A stretch of DNA of 64,000 nucleotides from Strongylocentrotus purpuratus (GCF_000002235.5 NW_022145613.1:2063501-2127500); one strand, 5' to 3'. Counted from the first letter of the stretch, positions 1 to 14,197 are shown. The notes: generated from the sequence alone by a model not told the origin. A program made the numbers and translations.

Positions 1-3000
1 ATAATGATGATAGTCTGATTGCCTGAGGCGAATCGTATTCTAAAATATTCTTCCCTTTATCTCTTCTTTGCGTTATCTAATTTTACTATTCTCTTCGATC
101 TTTCCCTCTAATTCTTCCCTGTCCCGTTTTCTCTTTATCCCCTGTTAAGTAGTAGTAGTAGTAGAGGTAGTAGACTTTATTGGATAACTTTTTTTAGCAA
201 AGGGGTTATTGGTTATTGATTCTCCGCTTGCTTGGTTTAATTATCCGTACTATGTTTACACTATTTTATAAAAAATATATGAGAGAAAATGGAAACGAAA
301 ATCAAATCTCTATTTCTCTTTCTCTAATGAACGTTCTGGTCTTCTGGATGTTATTTTCTTTCCATTTGTATTCATGGCGGAAGACTAACATCTTCTTTAC
401 TCTTATAATATCTAGAATGATTTAGTTTCCACTATTCTAATAAAGTCATCAACATCAATGAGACTAATTTAAAGCGTGGTATGAAAATCATCAACTGTAT
501 ACATTAACAACTAAAAAAGAATAATCTGTACCATTATAAAACTTTGATTAACATATTTAGCAGTTTATACGTTTATATATTATATACAATGATGATATAT
601 ATTAAGTTCAAATGAAGGCTATATAATATCGGCGATTAAATTAATCCAATAAAAACAGAAATATAAGTGTGGAAGAGTAATTTTTCTCAAAATCTGGATC
701 TCTCTGATCTGAATGGTATTTCCAACAAACTGTCCCTTTTCCTTTTATTCTCATTTTCAAATATATTTTTCTAACAATTTTATCAATGTTCACGTTAAAC
801 AGAAGATATAATTGAACATTTTTTTAACACTTATTATTTTCAAGAAATTATTGGCTATCTATATACCTCATTCGTATTTTGAAATTATTCACGATCTATG
901 CCATTGACTTGTAATTTTAAAGTACTAATTCTCAACAAACCCTATCATTTACCTGTATTTTATGAGAATAAAAAAAAATGAAATGAAATGAAATACACTC
1001 AACACTTCCAAGATCATAAACTCTAGGATATATATCAATTATTCATCAAAATCTGTATAGAGGTATCGAGTATGGATACCAAATAAGTTATATGACAGAA
1101 ATCAAACTTCCTTTGGAGAAGAAAAAGAGAGTTCCCTTTACATGACATGTGTTAGAAAAGTGTTCATAATGTAAAACGTTTGTTTGTTATTCTCGGTGAT
1201 GGGGTGGTGCACATCGGAGTGATAGTTTATTGAATAAACTGTAGTTACTAAAACTGTTTGTCTTTCCAATACTTTCAACACAGTCATTAAAAATGTTATA
1301 ACAAATTCACATAAAGCACTTAGGGAAAGTTAAGGAAGTGTGTTTTCTCTTAATCATTTGCGAGTTTTATATGCACTTTGTCTTTAAAATGTTTCCTTAA
1401 ATTATGAATGTATTCTGTTAAATTTAAATTTACTTCTCTGGAAACTATTTTCAGCAACTTGTGTCGTTAATACATTTAAAACTATGTATGGAGAAAGTGG
1501 CAACCAGTAACAAGGGTCCATCACTATAAAAGGCAGATATACGAGATATAACTTTTGATTACATCCCGGCTTCTAAGCACGTCATCATGATCATGCTGGT
1601 GTGCTTTCCTCGGTCAACTACCGGGGCCGAGATCGTCAGTCGCGGGTTGGGCAAACTTATTCACAAACTCGTATCGTTGAGAGGAGTGAAATCGTTTACA
1701 CATTTCGTTCACTAACATTTCAAAGTTAAGAAATTGACACGAAACAGTAAAATGGAAACGACAAGAATAAGACACCAATGCCCGCGGGGTTTACTTTGTA
1801 CTATACTTTTACGTCCAAACTCGAGTTGAACGACATGAATGATAAGCTTAAGAAGTAGGCCTATGAAGACAATTCAGATGCATACATTTTATAACACTGT
1901 ACTATATGGATTTGTTTATGTTCTAATATTGTACCAATTAAACAGAAAATGCCTTGATGACAATAGCTGAAATGAAATACATTTATCATTAATCAACCCT
2001 TATAGTAATTAATAATAATTGCTATTATTACGCTTATCGTACCGTATTATAACTTTTATATAAAGTTAAAACAAATATACAGGGGTCTCCAATATTCATT
2101 ATTTTCAAAATACTTTATTTCATATAATAGATATAAGTTTAATTTGATAATCTGAGTTCATTTCAGCTGTTGGCAACATATGAAAAGGACTTTCACGTCT
2201 TTTGCATCCCAGGAGTCTGAAACTTGAAATGTTAGTCACCATACGCTGATGTTTTTTTAAAAGTAGTTTGCTCACTGAAGCAAGTACGTTTCCAGACGTT
2301 ACTACATTAATACAAACTATCATAAATACCACACTTGTTGCTATGACAGGGATCTTTTAGCGGAAAGACAGGGTGTGGTGTAATATTGTTTCTAAAAAGT
2401 TACTATCATAGTGAGCAAATGACCCATGTTTGCCCCAAAGTGTCAGCTAATAAATTCGAGGTATAGTGAGAGCGAAAAGTATAAGTGTAACGACTTACCT
2501 GGGCATCGGTAATATGGCCATTCCTGACGTCTTGATGTGGTCTCCTTAGCACTCAGATTATGCACTCCGATCTTAAAGATTCTTCGTAGATAAAGTTTTC
2601 CTTCTCAATTTCTAACAAAGTTATCTTTATTTCTCTGACTAGATATTTTCAAATAATATTTCCTATAGAGTATGTTTATTAAGAAAAGAGTTCTTTGAAT
2701 AGATGTACCAGTCTCGTAGAGTATCACTTCAGAATAAATCTGCGCTGAAAATCAGATTGATTTCGGATATGAAGTTAATTGAATATCAGTGAAAGACTTC
2801 ATACCAGGAGCTGACATGATACCACCAACCCGAGAATCAACCCGCCTCAAATCTGGGTCTTCTTTCTAACAACTCGCTGTGAAACCCACTGAACGGTGTG
2901 ATTAAAACACGGTGGGTAACAATAGAACCACACGCCGTTTCTTACGTGTTGGGCTATTGTAATAGACCAACAAACCAGACTTGAAACATTAAAAGAGATC

Positions 3001-3325
3001 GGAAAAAGTCAGATTCGCTGTACACTCCGCCCCTTGCTATTGACGAGGCTGTATGTATTAACGCACGTTGACAATATTAAAAGGGTCAGTGTAAATCACA
3101 TTGATTAACAGGTACCCCATTCCTTATTGGCTGGCTCACTGACTCCCATACAATCTGTTGCTTTCTGCGCATGCGTCATTGATCTATCTGGTTTCTGGTT
3201 AGAGGATTTTTTTTTACTGTGCCAGAGAGGTTTGATTTAAGTTCAACTGTAGAAGAAGAAAAAGGAATATGATAACGATGAAACTCTATTTAACAGACGA
3301 TGGAATGTAAGAGGGTGAGGGAGAA

Positions 3326-3327
<2 letters not shown>
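1..3327. other. Intergenic, no gene seen
   Basis: AT-rich sequence with only short frames. A somewhat GC-richer patch at 1,560-1,700 and 2,820-3,180 is low-repeat but shows no exon signature. Confidence 0.7.
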
Positions 3328-3367
<40 letters not shown>

Positions 3368-3545
3368 AGATAGAAGATAGAGAGAGAGAGAGTTGTAAAA
3401 AGGGGGCTGCAGTAAATAGATTGACAGTAACAGAGACAGAAGTACAGGAAGGTGGAGAGCGTATAGATCAAGAGAGATAAACAGATGCACAGAGAAGGAG
3501 AGAGAAGGGGGGGGGGGGAGAGAGAGAGTGAGAGGGGTGGGGTGG
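3328..3545. repeat. GA-rich microsatellite with G12 run
   Basis: (GA)n at 3328-3360, scattered GAGA, and G12 at 3507-3518. Frames open on the minus strand here are only Ser/Leu/Pro repeats. Confidence 0.95.
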
Positions 3546-4439
3546 CGTGGGTGACACTCCACAAAAATACAAAGTAGAGAGAATGATCGAAATGGAGAAT
3601 TCAGAAGATAGAGAGAGAAATTCGAAGATAAAAAGTTGAAAATAAAAAGATATCATATTTCTCTCATTCCGAAAAATGAGAAAATGAGATTTTTTTTACT
3701 GAGGTGGAAAGAAAGAGAGAGAAAAGTTGAAACAAGAGTTCTAGATTTTTTCTGAATATTAATCCTGTTTCAATCAAATTCATTTTTTCTGAAGTTCTCA
3801 CCCTAAATAGACATAGTTACTATGCTTTCATTATCATAACTTGCAATTGAATGTACATGCGTGCGTGCGTGTGCGCGTGTGTGTGTGTGTGTGTTGGGGG
3901 CGGGGGCAGCTTAAACGAAACAAAAAACAACAACACCATTTTTCAGCATTCGCTGTTTACTATGTCATTGTGTTCATAATATAAGCATAATCATTATCGC
4001 CATCATCTCCATCATTGAATTGAATTGAGGTTTTATTATATTTTCCTTTACAGCTAATTTCTAGATTGAAAAAGATGTACAATACTAAAATCGTTCTGCT
4101 CATAACACAACATCACAGTCTATATTTCAAAGAGTTTCCAAAACCTGAGTCTACCATAACAGCTGGAGTGTGAACGAGCCGTCCTAAGTCCTATCTAGAT
4201 AAGGAAACGAACAAAATAATAAGTCTGAACAATATTCCTAGAAAATTATGTATATATATATTTTTTTTCGGGGGGGGGGGGGAGGGAGGGAAAGCTGAGC
4301 GAGATGAAGCTCGGCAGGTCAATTCAATTTTCAAAAATACAATTTTAATACCACTTGAATCGGTGTGATTGCTTTAGTAATTGTTCTTTCTCTAACCGAT
4401 TGCATCTTTTTCAGCGATTGTTATCAAAGTGGTAGAAAA

Positions 4440-4815
4440 TTAAGCGTTTGACACAGCTGATCAGCGGGAAGTCCGCGGACTGACGAGCGAGTGTCGGACT
4501 GAGCGCCGCGGAGATGTGACGAGGCATCCATTAAAATGCTGCTTCTACCACAATTGGCGCCTCGCTGTGAATCGTTTGTCCCCGTGTGCTTGCCGACGTT
4601 CATGACTGGTGTCCGCTATTATCCAATGGGAGGGCGAAAAAAGCGCCGATTTGCACGCCGCACGATTGCGTGTTGTGCTGCTCGACTCAAATATTACACA
4701 GGGCAAAAAGCCCTTCACACAAGGACACGTACATGATAGCGGCTCGATCCACAGGTGACGCCCGGATAGTTGCGGCTTAGGAGCACCGCGACAGCCGCTG
4801 GATAGACGTACCATT
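4440..4815. promoter_or_regulatory. GC- and CpG-rich island, possible promoter
   Basis: Strikingly richer in GC and CpG than its surroundings (GTCCGCGGACTGACGAGCGA, GAGCGCCGCGGAG). Contains CCAAT-type motifs in both orientations (ATCCAATGGGAG, CAATTGGCGCC). Short frames are open on both strands but none resembles a known protein. It could be a promoter or first exon of a gene whose body lies outside the window. Confidence 0.3.
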
Positions 4816-7800
4816 ATAATGCGCAGCAGCTAACAATCAATACTGAACACAAATTCATTTATTTGTTGATTGATTTACATGCCGATTGAATATACGATGA
4901 ACGATTCTCTTATCTAGTTTTTGTCATTAGCCTTTGAAAATCGGGACCCAATTATTGTAATCTCGAGGGAAAGAAATTTAATTGAAAAAAAATCTAGGCC
5001 ATTGGCTTTAGACCTTTTATTAATATTAAAAAGAATATATTGTGTAAAAGTTGAAAGTTTAATATAATACTAGAATGAAAGTAGAGGATATTGGCCTATT
5101 ATAATACTTAGAAACCTAGGAAGGTAACATGTAGAGCGACGGGTGGGTTGTATTATGTATCATGAGGGGGAGGGGGGGGGCGTGAGTGTAAACTTATGAA
5201 AGCATAATGGAAAAAAGAAGATATATAATTGGAGATTGGTATAATTTTATGATATACGTGAATGGTGAAAGGAGCAATGAAGAAACTTTTGATGATTCCA
5301 GAAACCAAGATTATATATAAAATACTCTCAATTAATCACCTTTTGAAATTCTACCTTGCACAAAAAAAAAACTTTCAGGAAGATTATGATGAAACGTCGA
5401 TCTTCTGAGCTAATCTGATCATATAATTGAAATACTACCATGACCGCAGGATTTGTTATTTGACTAACTACCTACAAACCTATAGCTTGGTAAGACTAAA
5501 TGTTATCATTCTGAGTGAACATGGATGAATAATCTATTTTGTGGGGTTAAGAATAGAGTATACAAATAACTGAGATCAACATCACATATAATTGTATAAA
5601 CAACCAATATTAGGGGGGATCCAAATCATTTTACAGTTTCAAAGAGGATTATAACTATTATTTTATTATCGGATATGGACGAGTATAAAATTGGATATGG
5701 TTTCATTATGTATCAACATAATACTTAATATATACCTACAAATTTTCAACAACATAACAGGAACTTATTTTTTATCTTCAAGTTCCTTTTTGTTGTTTTA
5801 AGGAGTTAGACTGACTGCTTCAATTCAATATATACTGTATATAGCAACTGCCATGTTGTCTTAAATAGAGTGATTCATGCACTTCATTAGATAATAAATG
5901 AATGTAATACCACTTTACCAACGGAAATTAAAACAATAAAATAGAATAATAAAGACAGTATGCATCATAATTATTTGTATCGTGCAGATACAGTATTTTA
6001 CGATGTAATGTAAATTCGTTTATTTATTGATGTACAAACTGAAATATTCGTATTCATACAAATAAATTAAAAAGTCAACCATAAAAATGTAAGTACCGAA
6101 ATACAAGCTGAGTACAGACGTGCTTCCAGTGCCATTCTGTATGAGTTTTAGCCGAGAAACTTGTCTAACAATAGCTCGATAGACACTATTCCCAGTACTT
6201 AATGGTTTACGAAATAGCGCAAAAAACGCCAGCTTCATGATAAAAACGACGAATCGGGCATGCTTACAGAATTGATAGGAGTAAGCGTAAGCTAATTCAG
6301 AATTATGATGCTTCGCTTCGTGATATTTAAACTGCTGAGATCACGTTGATTTACTCGAAACCTATATGAGAGAGAGTTGTTTGGAAGTATTTTAACGACT
6401 TTTGTTCTACTCTGCTTGAAAGATAGAGGGAAGTGCAGTTCTTCGCATACTCTGAATAGTTAACAATGCAACGTCTATGGCGAGGAAGAAAATTGATACA
6501 ATAACGTTAAAATGGGAAGTAAACGCTAGAAACGAAGAGTATGGCATAATAACATAAGCTTGACAATAAATAAATAAATAAATAAATATTAACGCTCTGA
6601 AATATGATTCTTTTCTTCAAGAATTATAACAATTGCCTTTAGAGTAAATCGTGGAGTAGAGCAATAGTATTTGTTACAGTGGTAGTATTATTAAGACATA
6701 AAAGGATGTCAGTGTTTCAAGTCACTTAACAGTGTTGCAATTTTGATTTTAAGCAGTAAGATAACTTTGGTAACCGATTATTTCGGAATAAAATCAACGT
6801 ATATTTTATTTGGTCCGTGAATTTTAGAAACTTGAATAATACTTCTAAGTACTAGTATATGTTAATGATCCCTTATAATGAAAATAAAAAGTATAAAGAT
6901 AGAGCTGTGTAACTTGGCAAAACAGTCGGTTTATTTCCTTTCTGATAAAACTGAACCATATGTTACGACTTTCTTCCTTGCATTAAGAATTGGCTCAATA
7001 ACAGAGATAAGCAGTATACTGTTTGATTAAAGTGCTGTGTGATCTCAATCTATAGTATTTATGATCGTCAGTTTTCGTGATATATCAAACAAATGCACTT
7101 TTCTACAAAGTGTGCGCACTTCTAAAGATTATTGCATAGGACCTAATTCATAAAGAGTACAATATGATGTACCTATACCCTACTTTTATTCAATTTGGCA
7201 CGATTTTGCTATTTTATGGCTTAGTAAAAGCGCCGAAAAAACTCTCGGCTAAAAGGATAGCACGACCTTTTTTTAAATGGCAGATGCTGTGCTTCAATTT
7301 AAGATCACGAACAGGCATTAGCATAATGGAATCTGTAAAGAACTGAAAACGCAAAACGCATCATGTTAGGCAAGGGATGGGCCAGTCACGTGCAAAAGTA
7401 ATAAATTGACATGATATAAGATGAGAAACTACACTCAACCCTAATTGCAAATCTTTCGAAGCTGTTCATAATCTGTAGTTTTGTACATTAATTTTATAGA
7501 CTCCATCAAGATGAAATACAGAAACGAACTTGCTTGGTGTCCACGCTAGGAATTGGGATGATGGTTATATTATATTATTGATGGGTTTTGAATGGTATAA
7601 AACCTGATATTTAGGCAAGTTTGGAAGGCTTCCTCAGGAACACCTGAATGTTTGTATAATAACACATAAGGTGTAGAATTTGAGAACTGAGAAGGACCGT
7701 AACTCCGTAAGGAAATGTGGAAGTGAATACATCAAGGAACACATACAATGTTTAATGTTTTGATGGGATAGTGCATTCTTTCAAAGGGACACTAAACAGA

Positions 7801-7939
7801 GCAGAACAAAACCAAAAGATAACAGAACAGAAAAAAGTATAACAAATGAAAAACAAAAGGGAATACAGTATTTAACCAGAAATGACATGGGTCTATTCTC
7901 ATCACATATCAAAGGAAAGTTATTATTGCCGTTAATAAA
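4816..7939. other. Intergenic, no gene seen
   Basis: AT-rich. An AAAT tetranucleotide patch lies near 6,568-6,587 and a G8 run near 5,171. Nothing else supported. Confidence 0.7.
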
Positions 7940-8012
7940 TAATAATAATAATAACAACATTTATAATGCGCACATATCCACCCCAAGAGATGCTCAAGGC
8001 GCCTATACCTTT
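7940..8012. repeat. ATA-repeat plus GCGCACAT module, copy 1
   Basis: AATAATAATAATAAC, then ATAATGCGCACATATCCACC and GATGCTCAAGGCGC. Related to 16046-16110. Confidence 0.7.
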
Positions 8013-8094
8013 ACACATCTCACTTGTCTACACCACATTAATTAGAGTATTTGTAGTATAATACTTTATTTGTAGTATAATACCCATATTACAT

Positions 8095-8325
8095 ACCGGT
8101 GTGTTGGCTCAGTCAGTAGAGCGTCCGTCTCACAACCGGGAGGTAGTAGGTTCGAACCCTGGCTGCGTCATACCCAAAGACGTTAAAAGACGGGAGTTGC
8201 TGCTACCTTGTTTGGCGTTCAACAATAAGGGGATAGAGCAACGTCGATCTGGTGCTGCTCAGTGGCTGCCGGGCTCACAATCAATCTGGCAAAAAGAATT
8301 TTCATTTTCCGTTTAACTTAATCAA
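8095..8325 (+). mobile_element. tRNA-derived SINE, longer form
   Basis: The head has a pol III A box (TGGCTCAGTCAGTAGAGCG), a CAC-type anticodon region (CTCACAA) and B box GGTTCGAACCC. The body has CTTGTTTGGCGTTCAACAAT and GCTCAGTGGCTGCCGGGCTC, ending CAAAAAGAATTTTC. Confidence 0.85.
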
Positions 8326-9122
8326 ATTTGGAGTGGACTTTGAAAGATTATAATTATTATATTTTCATGCGCTGTTTTTCATGCGATGCGTATCCATCTC
8401 TTTCATCTTTTAACATTTGAACTGATAATTCATGTACATGGTACTAGTGTCACTATCTCATTCCACTTTCAAGGAAATTGTTTGATTATTTCTTTGCCGT
8501 TCATCATTCTATAGAAAGGTCTTATCTTCCTATAAAACCTCAGTAAGTCCTCATCATTGATTGCATCGCCATCTCCTTCTACTTGTTAGTTCACTCTGGA
8601 ATGGTAGTGCTATTTCTATTTGTATCCTTTCTCAAACTACGTGCATGATGTCCGCATCCATGTTTATAATTTATTATGTACAACTTTTTACTATGGGGAT
8701 TGCACTTAATATCTACGTCTCCTCAATCCGTTAACACGTCTAAACTACTCTTTTGAAGTGGTGACGTTTATCTTTAGCTCCATGTCTTCAGTATAAAGTT
8801 GTACTTGTTTCTTTCCTTTCTCCTAACACTCCTAACAACTGCACTGTCATGACTAATGATTTATTGTGTCGATTATCTTTACTTTATTCTGTATTTATGG
8901 CGATTTCACGTATGATCTGTCGCTCGTTCCCCCTTTTAAGTACTGTTCAAAGCGATGGCACTTGTCTTTGGGTCCCTCCCTGTACTTTTCTTTGATGGCA
9001 AGTGTTTTCCCCCTTAATCTGTTGAATTGTGTGCCATATGAAGACTAGTGTATGTAATATGTATAGGAATATTAAATACGTTCTGTAGCAAATTAATCTA
9101 TATCCACCTGATACATGTATCA

Positions 9123-9195
9123 TAGTATATTTGTAAAGCGCTTAGAGACATTTGTATTAAGCGCTATATAAAATTAAACATTATTATTATTATAT
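9123..9195 (+). repeat. Short dispersed repeat, copy 1
   Basis: GTATATTTGTAAAGCGCTTA and GTATTAAGCGCTATATAAAA followed by ATT repeats. Nearly identical to 22631-22705. Confidence 0.85.
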
Positions 9196-9539
9196 CGTCC
9201 TTAAATATCATTATAAATTCCACATCACTACATGTATATACCCTTCTTCATGACTATGAACCTTTACAACCCGATTTCTATCATACATGTTATTTGCTTC
9301 CTTTCTGTTAATGTACCTTTCCCCCTTCTGTTATCTTTCATTTTCCCCCTTCCTTTCTCCGCCTCCCTAAGTATCTCTTTCTACTCTTCCGTCATTTTGC
9401 ACTTTCACCTTTTTCGCGCACTCTAGCAGGCAAGATTATGTAGTTGACAAAATGGAGATTTGATTCGAAAAATAAAAATGAAAAAATCAATCTCTTACAA
9501 AAAAGTGAGGATAATGTTATTATTAGCACCGCAAGTCAA

Positions 9540-9735
9540 TTTTAAGCCTCATTTATGCGCCATTTGAACCTTTTTAATCAGCCTAATTGTATTAGAATCA
9601 GCGGCGCATTTCCATCGAATATACTCGCCGCTCGCCTCTCGTCCCCGCACGCTGTGGAACTGGCTTTGACGATGACCGAGGGCTAGAAGGCGCCACTGAC
9701 TTACGTCAAAACGAATGACTCGAGAATAAACTCGT
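9540..9735. promoter_or_regulatory. GC-richer low-repeat island with homeodomain-like cores
   Basis: Contains AATCAGCCTAATTGTATTAG and GCGGCGCATTTCC, with no repeats and no frame. Candidate regulatory element only. Confidence 0.2.
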
Positions 9736-10924
9736 GCCTGGGGGCTAGGGGATATTTACTCCGATATCTGGGAAGGGGCAGGGACAGAAGAAATCTGTGA
9801 TATGATGAATTAGGGGTGAAGGGGCAAGTTTGAGGAGTGCTGTAACAATTTGAGTTAAGTATTTGATATTATACAAACCAATAGTGCTACTCAATCTAAT
9901 GTTGTCGCAAATGATGCGTACATGTACATACAATACTTCACAGACAAAACTCGGACAAAACTCAAATTTTGGATCGCTTTAATTCATGACCATCATCAGG
10001 AGATGAATACAAATAAATGTGCTGACATTAGGCCGATATGAAAAATGTATGTATTGAGATAATTAATCAATTTCTATGATTCAAAACTTCATATACCGGA
10101 ATAATCTATCCCAGATTATCCGCCCATTTATTATGATCAATTGCTTAATATCTACCATTCATCTAAACAGTTTCATACTGTTATCCTTTATTTCGTTATC
10201 TAAACACCTATCTATGTATTATTTTATCTAATCATCTATCCATTCAATCCAATGAAATACACATAATTACCTTCTTATCTATTTATTCATCTTTGATTTC
10301 ATAAATCAGTCAAAATCCAATTCTCCACTTCATCATGTACATATCTAGCAATCTGTCATTTCAAATATTTATACTCTTATCAATGCATCACATCTATGTG
10401 TTGATCTACCCATATCTGTTTTATCTTCACCCGCCTATCCCCGACCCAGTCTCGGTCGTCACAGATCACTAGCGCTGATAAGCCGCATAATCACAATATG
10501 ATTTGGATGTAATGAGAAATGGCGTGAAAATGTACTTCAATAAAAATGAGTGTAATCTCGACCGGTCGAGTATTGTTCTCAAACCAGCATACCCGTTGAC
10601 GGTCTCGTTATACTGATGTCACCCTGTCTCAACCACAAACCAATTCACTTAAAAGCTTTTCCAGCACCTATCTTTTATTATATAGATTTTTGTCGTCTCT
10701 CACGTGATTATTATTAGAGTACATGATTATGATTGCGTGTTAAGAGGGGGCTTCATGCTTAGTTTGCGACGTGATGCAAATCGGGAGGAAGCGGGAAAGA
10801 TGTAGCTGCGACCTGTAGATGAGAGACCGAGAGAAAGGGAAGAGGAAAGAAAGAACGGTAGATAGTTGGACAGATAGATGGATAGACTGATAGATTGATA
10901 GATCGAGTAGATACATTTAGGTAG

Positions 10925-10935
10925 GTATGGAGAGA

Positions 10936-10974
<39 letters not shown>

Positions 10975-11040
10975 AGAGAGCAAGAGAGAAGAAGAGAGAG
11001 AAAGAGCAAGAGAGAAGAAGAGAGAGAAAGAGAGGGGCGC
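10925..11040. repeat. GA-rich microsatellite
   Basis: Nearly pure purine AGAGAG with embedded GCAAGAGAGAAGAAGAGAGA duplicated in tandem. Confidence 0.95.
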
Positions 11041-11599
11041 GAGAGTGTGACGAAATAAAGAGAAATGGGAAGAGTAAAGAACAAACCACTCTGTTTGTTT
11101 TTCTTCAATTTTTGTCATCAAATTCTTAAAAATTTCACATCCTTCTGCCTGGAGTCTTATCCGAATAACAGGAGGACAGGGTCAAATATTTTGTTCATGA
11201 CAGATATTTCATGAAGATTGATAATACGAGCCTAATAATATCATGTAAATGCAAATGTAAATGTAAATGTGAATAAACAACAATAGTGAAGCTGAGGGGA
11301 AGACATGTAGATATATAATTCATACAAAGTCGGAGGATGGTATTAGTATTATGGTTGGCATCCCTGGTTGGAAAACTATTTTTGTCTTCCTCATATTAAC
11401 TTCCTGGCTAGAAATGCGTGTTTTAGAGTATCTATTTTGAAGCTTCATCAACATTACAAAGGGATTATATGTAGTTCTCTTAGAGGTTTACCGCTCCCTA
11501 AACATTGACACCATTACAAATTCCTCTTCGCATTTATCTAACCATCTTTCGATGAGCCTTGCAATACCCTTTGAATAGAAACGCTATACCGCCCAAGTA

Positions 11600-11910
11600 A
11601 CACCATTCTGCACCAGTTTCTAAAGCGATGATTAGAGGCCTGCGAATACCACCAAACGTTCACAACAACTAACCTATTAGCATTTTAATTAGGCTCGCCG
11701 CTTTCACTTTTCCTAACGTAGATATTCTTCACAATTTGTTACCGTTTCTTGGCCATCTAAAAGTGATTTCCAACAATAGCTTGGATCAAAGAGCCGAGGT
11801 GCTGACGTTCAGGTGGGCACGCACACCCACTGCCTGTAAACTAACCGCGCAATAGAGGACGGGCTGTAATGAAATTTTCACGCGTTTGCGATGTTTACAT
11901 AGTAGTGCTG
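11600..11910. promoter_or_regulatory. GC-richer low-repeat island with homeodomain-like cores
   Basis: Contains GCATTTTAATTAGGCTCGCC, GGTGGGCACGCACACCCAC and GTAATGAAATTTTCACGCG. Non-repetitive and non-coding. Candidate regulatory element only. Confidence 0.2.
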
Positions 11911-12904
11911 TAGGCGGTCCCTATAGTTCTAGGTATTATTATGAGCCTGGTCTCTCTTACTTCACAGATTGCTATTGTTATCTACCTCAGCCCACTTACG
12001 AAGAAGATTCACACGTAATTAACACTCTGTTTTGTTACCTTAAATGAGGCCCAGATTCCTTTTATCTCGTCTCAATGCCGCCCGAGTCGGAAATCTCGAT
12101 GTCTGAAAAGACAGTAAATGGTTAGGTAAAAGTAAGGCGTGTCGATACCTTTAATTAATACAACTCTTAGAAAAGTAGATTGCTCATGAATGCCATGTAT
12201 CTATCACCCATAATCACCTTCTTGACTGGGACGGTAATTAAAAAGCAATCTTACTTGTAATATTAAAAGGGCCATTCTCTAATGATGGGGCATATCCAAT
12301 AGAATAACGTCTTGGCTTAGGCACACGAGCTATGTTAGCACCTATAGTGCCGGACATAACAGCCTTAAGTTAACACACACTAATAAGCTCTGATTGAAAA
12401 TTAAAAAGTATAGCCATTACGGTTATGTCAAGGAAACAGTAAAGAGATCTATATCTCACACTCCTAGAATTCTGACTATCTGTATCACTTTCATATTTAT
12501 GCTTAACATGATATCATTTTCATGAACATTTTGTAGAATGACATCTCCCGAATCTGTAGCTTTTATGTTGCGATAATTGTATATTATTTTGGAGTTGATA
12601 AATCCATTCTCTTGATAACGTGACGGACATCAAAATGTTAAAGAGAAGAAGAGAGGAATAGAAAAGAGAGAAGGAAAAGAAAAAGAAATACACTAATAAA
12701 ATAGAAATCACTACTCTGAGTGACGGGTCGGGAACGGATTGGATAGGGGCGCTGTCCCTGCAACCCACCATGGGTACTAATGCGGACCCCTGGACCCCAT
12801 CCGTAGAGAAAGAAGCGGTTACCAAGACATTTCGCTGTTGTATAAAATTGTCCTTAGGAGAGAGTGTGAGTTTTCATCACTCAAAACGGCTTTCTGGGAT
12901 GTTC

Positions 12905-12988
12905 TAAATTGCTAAATCTCAAGATCGAGAGTGTCCGACGTGGGACTCAAACCCCCAACCCTTTTCAAAATTCCTGGATCCGCCGCTG
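12905..12988 (-). mobile_element. hAT-type end fragment
   Basis: Read on the minus strand from 12988, it starts CAGCGGCGGATCCAGGAATT, the classic start of deuterostome hAT elements. The other end is not found, so this is a remnant. Confidence 0.5.
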
Positions 12989-14000
12989 AGAAATGCATAC
13001 TTTTTACCCCTTTCCTCTGAATTGAATATCAATTTTTGCTCGCTCGTCAAATTTAAATTGTTAAGTTTAAAGTTCATAATTTGATACTGTGCGACAAGTC
13101 GTATAACGTTGTTCTCCCTAGCAAGTCATCCAAATAAAAAAAAAGTTTTTTTTTTCTTCAGAAAACTCTATTACAACGATTGGAAGCACTGTCCCTGGAG
13201 GCTTTCTCCTTAGATTAGAAAAAGACCTAACAAAGGCTTCTTTTTGCCCTTCAGTATTCAAATGTCATTACTGTTAAATTAAGGAGCAGATTGTCCAAGT
13301 CTGGACAAAATTGAGTAATGTTTGAGTCGTACCGGGCATTTCAGCAATCAATAATATTATTGTACATTGTTCTACTTCAATCGAAGTAGGCTAAACGATC
13401 GTGTGTGGGAGTTTTTAGGCGAATGGCATCCCACGTTTCGGACCTGATACAGCTTTCATAGAAAGCACATGCATCTGGACCGTCAAGGAAAAAGTTTGAA
13501 AAACCTCTGATCTTGGGCGTTACCTCAGTCACAGCACCCAACCGACTCCACAACGACCGCCTCATGGCCATTGCGCGTACTATTATTCTTGTTCGATCTG
13601 TAGTCGGTGTTCTCATTGATGCGACTGGGGTATGATATAAACAGGACTGATTCGAAGAGATTCCCCCACCCCCCTCCCCATAATTTTATTTTCTTCGAGA
13701 AATCATTCAACCGGATATGTCAAGATAAAAATAAAAGAAGAAAGAGAGAGAGACCTTATGACTGGACTTCATACACCAAAGGTGTGTGTACTTTTTGTTA
13801 TAGAGTGGTGATGATGATGATGATGATGAACAGCATTTGTATGGCGCCATAATATCTGTTTCAAAAAAACATTCAAAGGCGCGAGCTCCTCCAATAAAAT
13901 TAGCATTTAAATGTCTGAAGGAAGATGTGAGTTTTGAGTGAAGCTTTGAAGTGGGTCCAGGTTGTCAATTTCACGAATAGATGAATAGATGAGTGGTGAA

Positions 14001-14197
14001 GTGAGACGTCATCAAAAATCTATTTTTAGAAAAAAAAAAATTCTTCTTCATTTTCCGAAAGAGCATATAAAAAAATGTCCTAATGTTGAAAACATATTCA
14101 ATTGGTTTTTCGACATTTTGACATTATTTTTGATGCTCTTTCGGAAAATGAAGAAAAAATTGAGAAATTCTAAAAATAGATTTTTATGACGTCACAG
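14001..14197. mobile_element. Short foldback MITE with TGACGTCA ends
   Basis: About 197 bp. The arms ATCTATTTTTAGA and CATTTTCCGAAAGAGCAT are repeated in inverse order near the right end. A TGACGTCA lies at 14187-14194, with a one-base variant at the left. Confidence 0.8.

Larger units (their letters stand above)
8326..14000. other. Intergenic, no gene seen apart from the listed repeats
   Basis: Several pyrimidine-rich stretches and (GAT)n near 13,808-13,829. The frames at 12,520-12,825 and 13,377-13,852 lack family resemblance or splice context. Confidence 0.65.

Noticed and set aside
3286..3656. Open frames on the minus strand of up to 92 codons
   Set aside because: They are Leu/Ser/Pro translations of the GA/poly-G microsatellite.
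4536..4814. Frames of 64-89 codons on both strands in the CpG island
   Set aside because: GC-rich sequence has few stops by chance; no family resemblance. Kept only as a possible promoter.
10727..11121. Three overlapping minus-strand frames of up to 120 codons
   Set aside because: Low-complexity translation of a GA tract in all frames; no domain or splice context.
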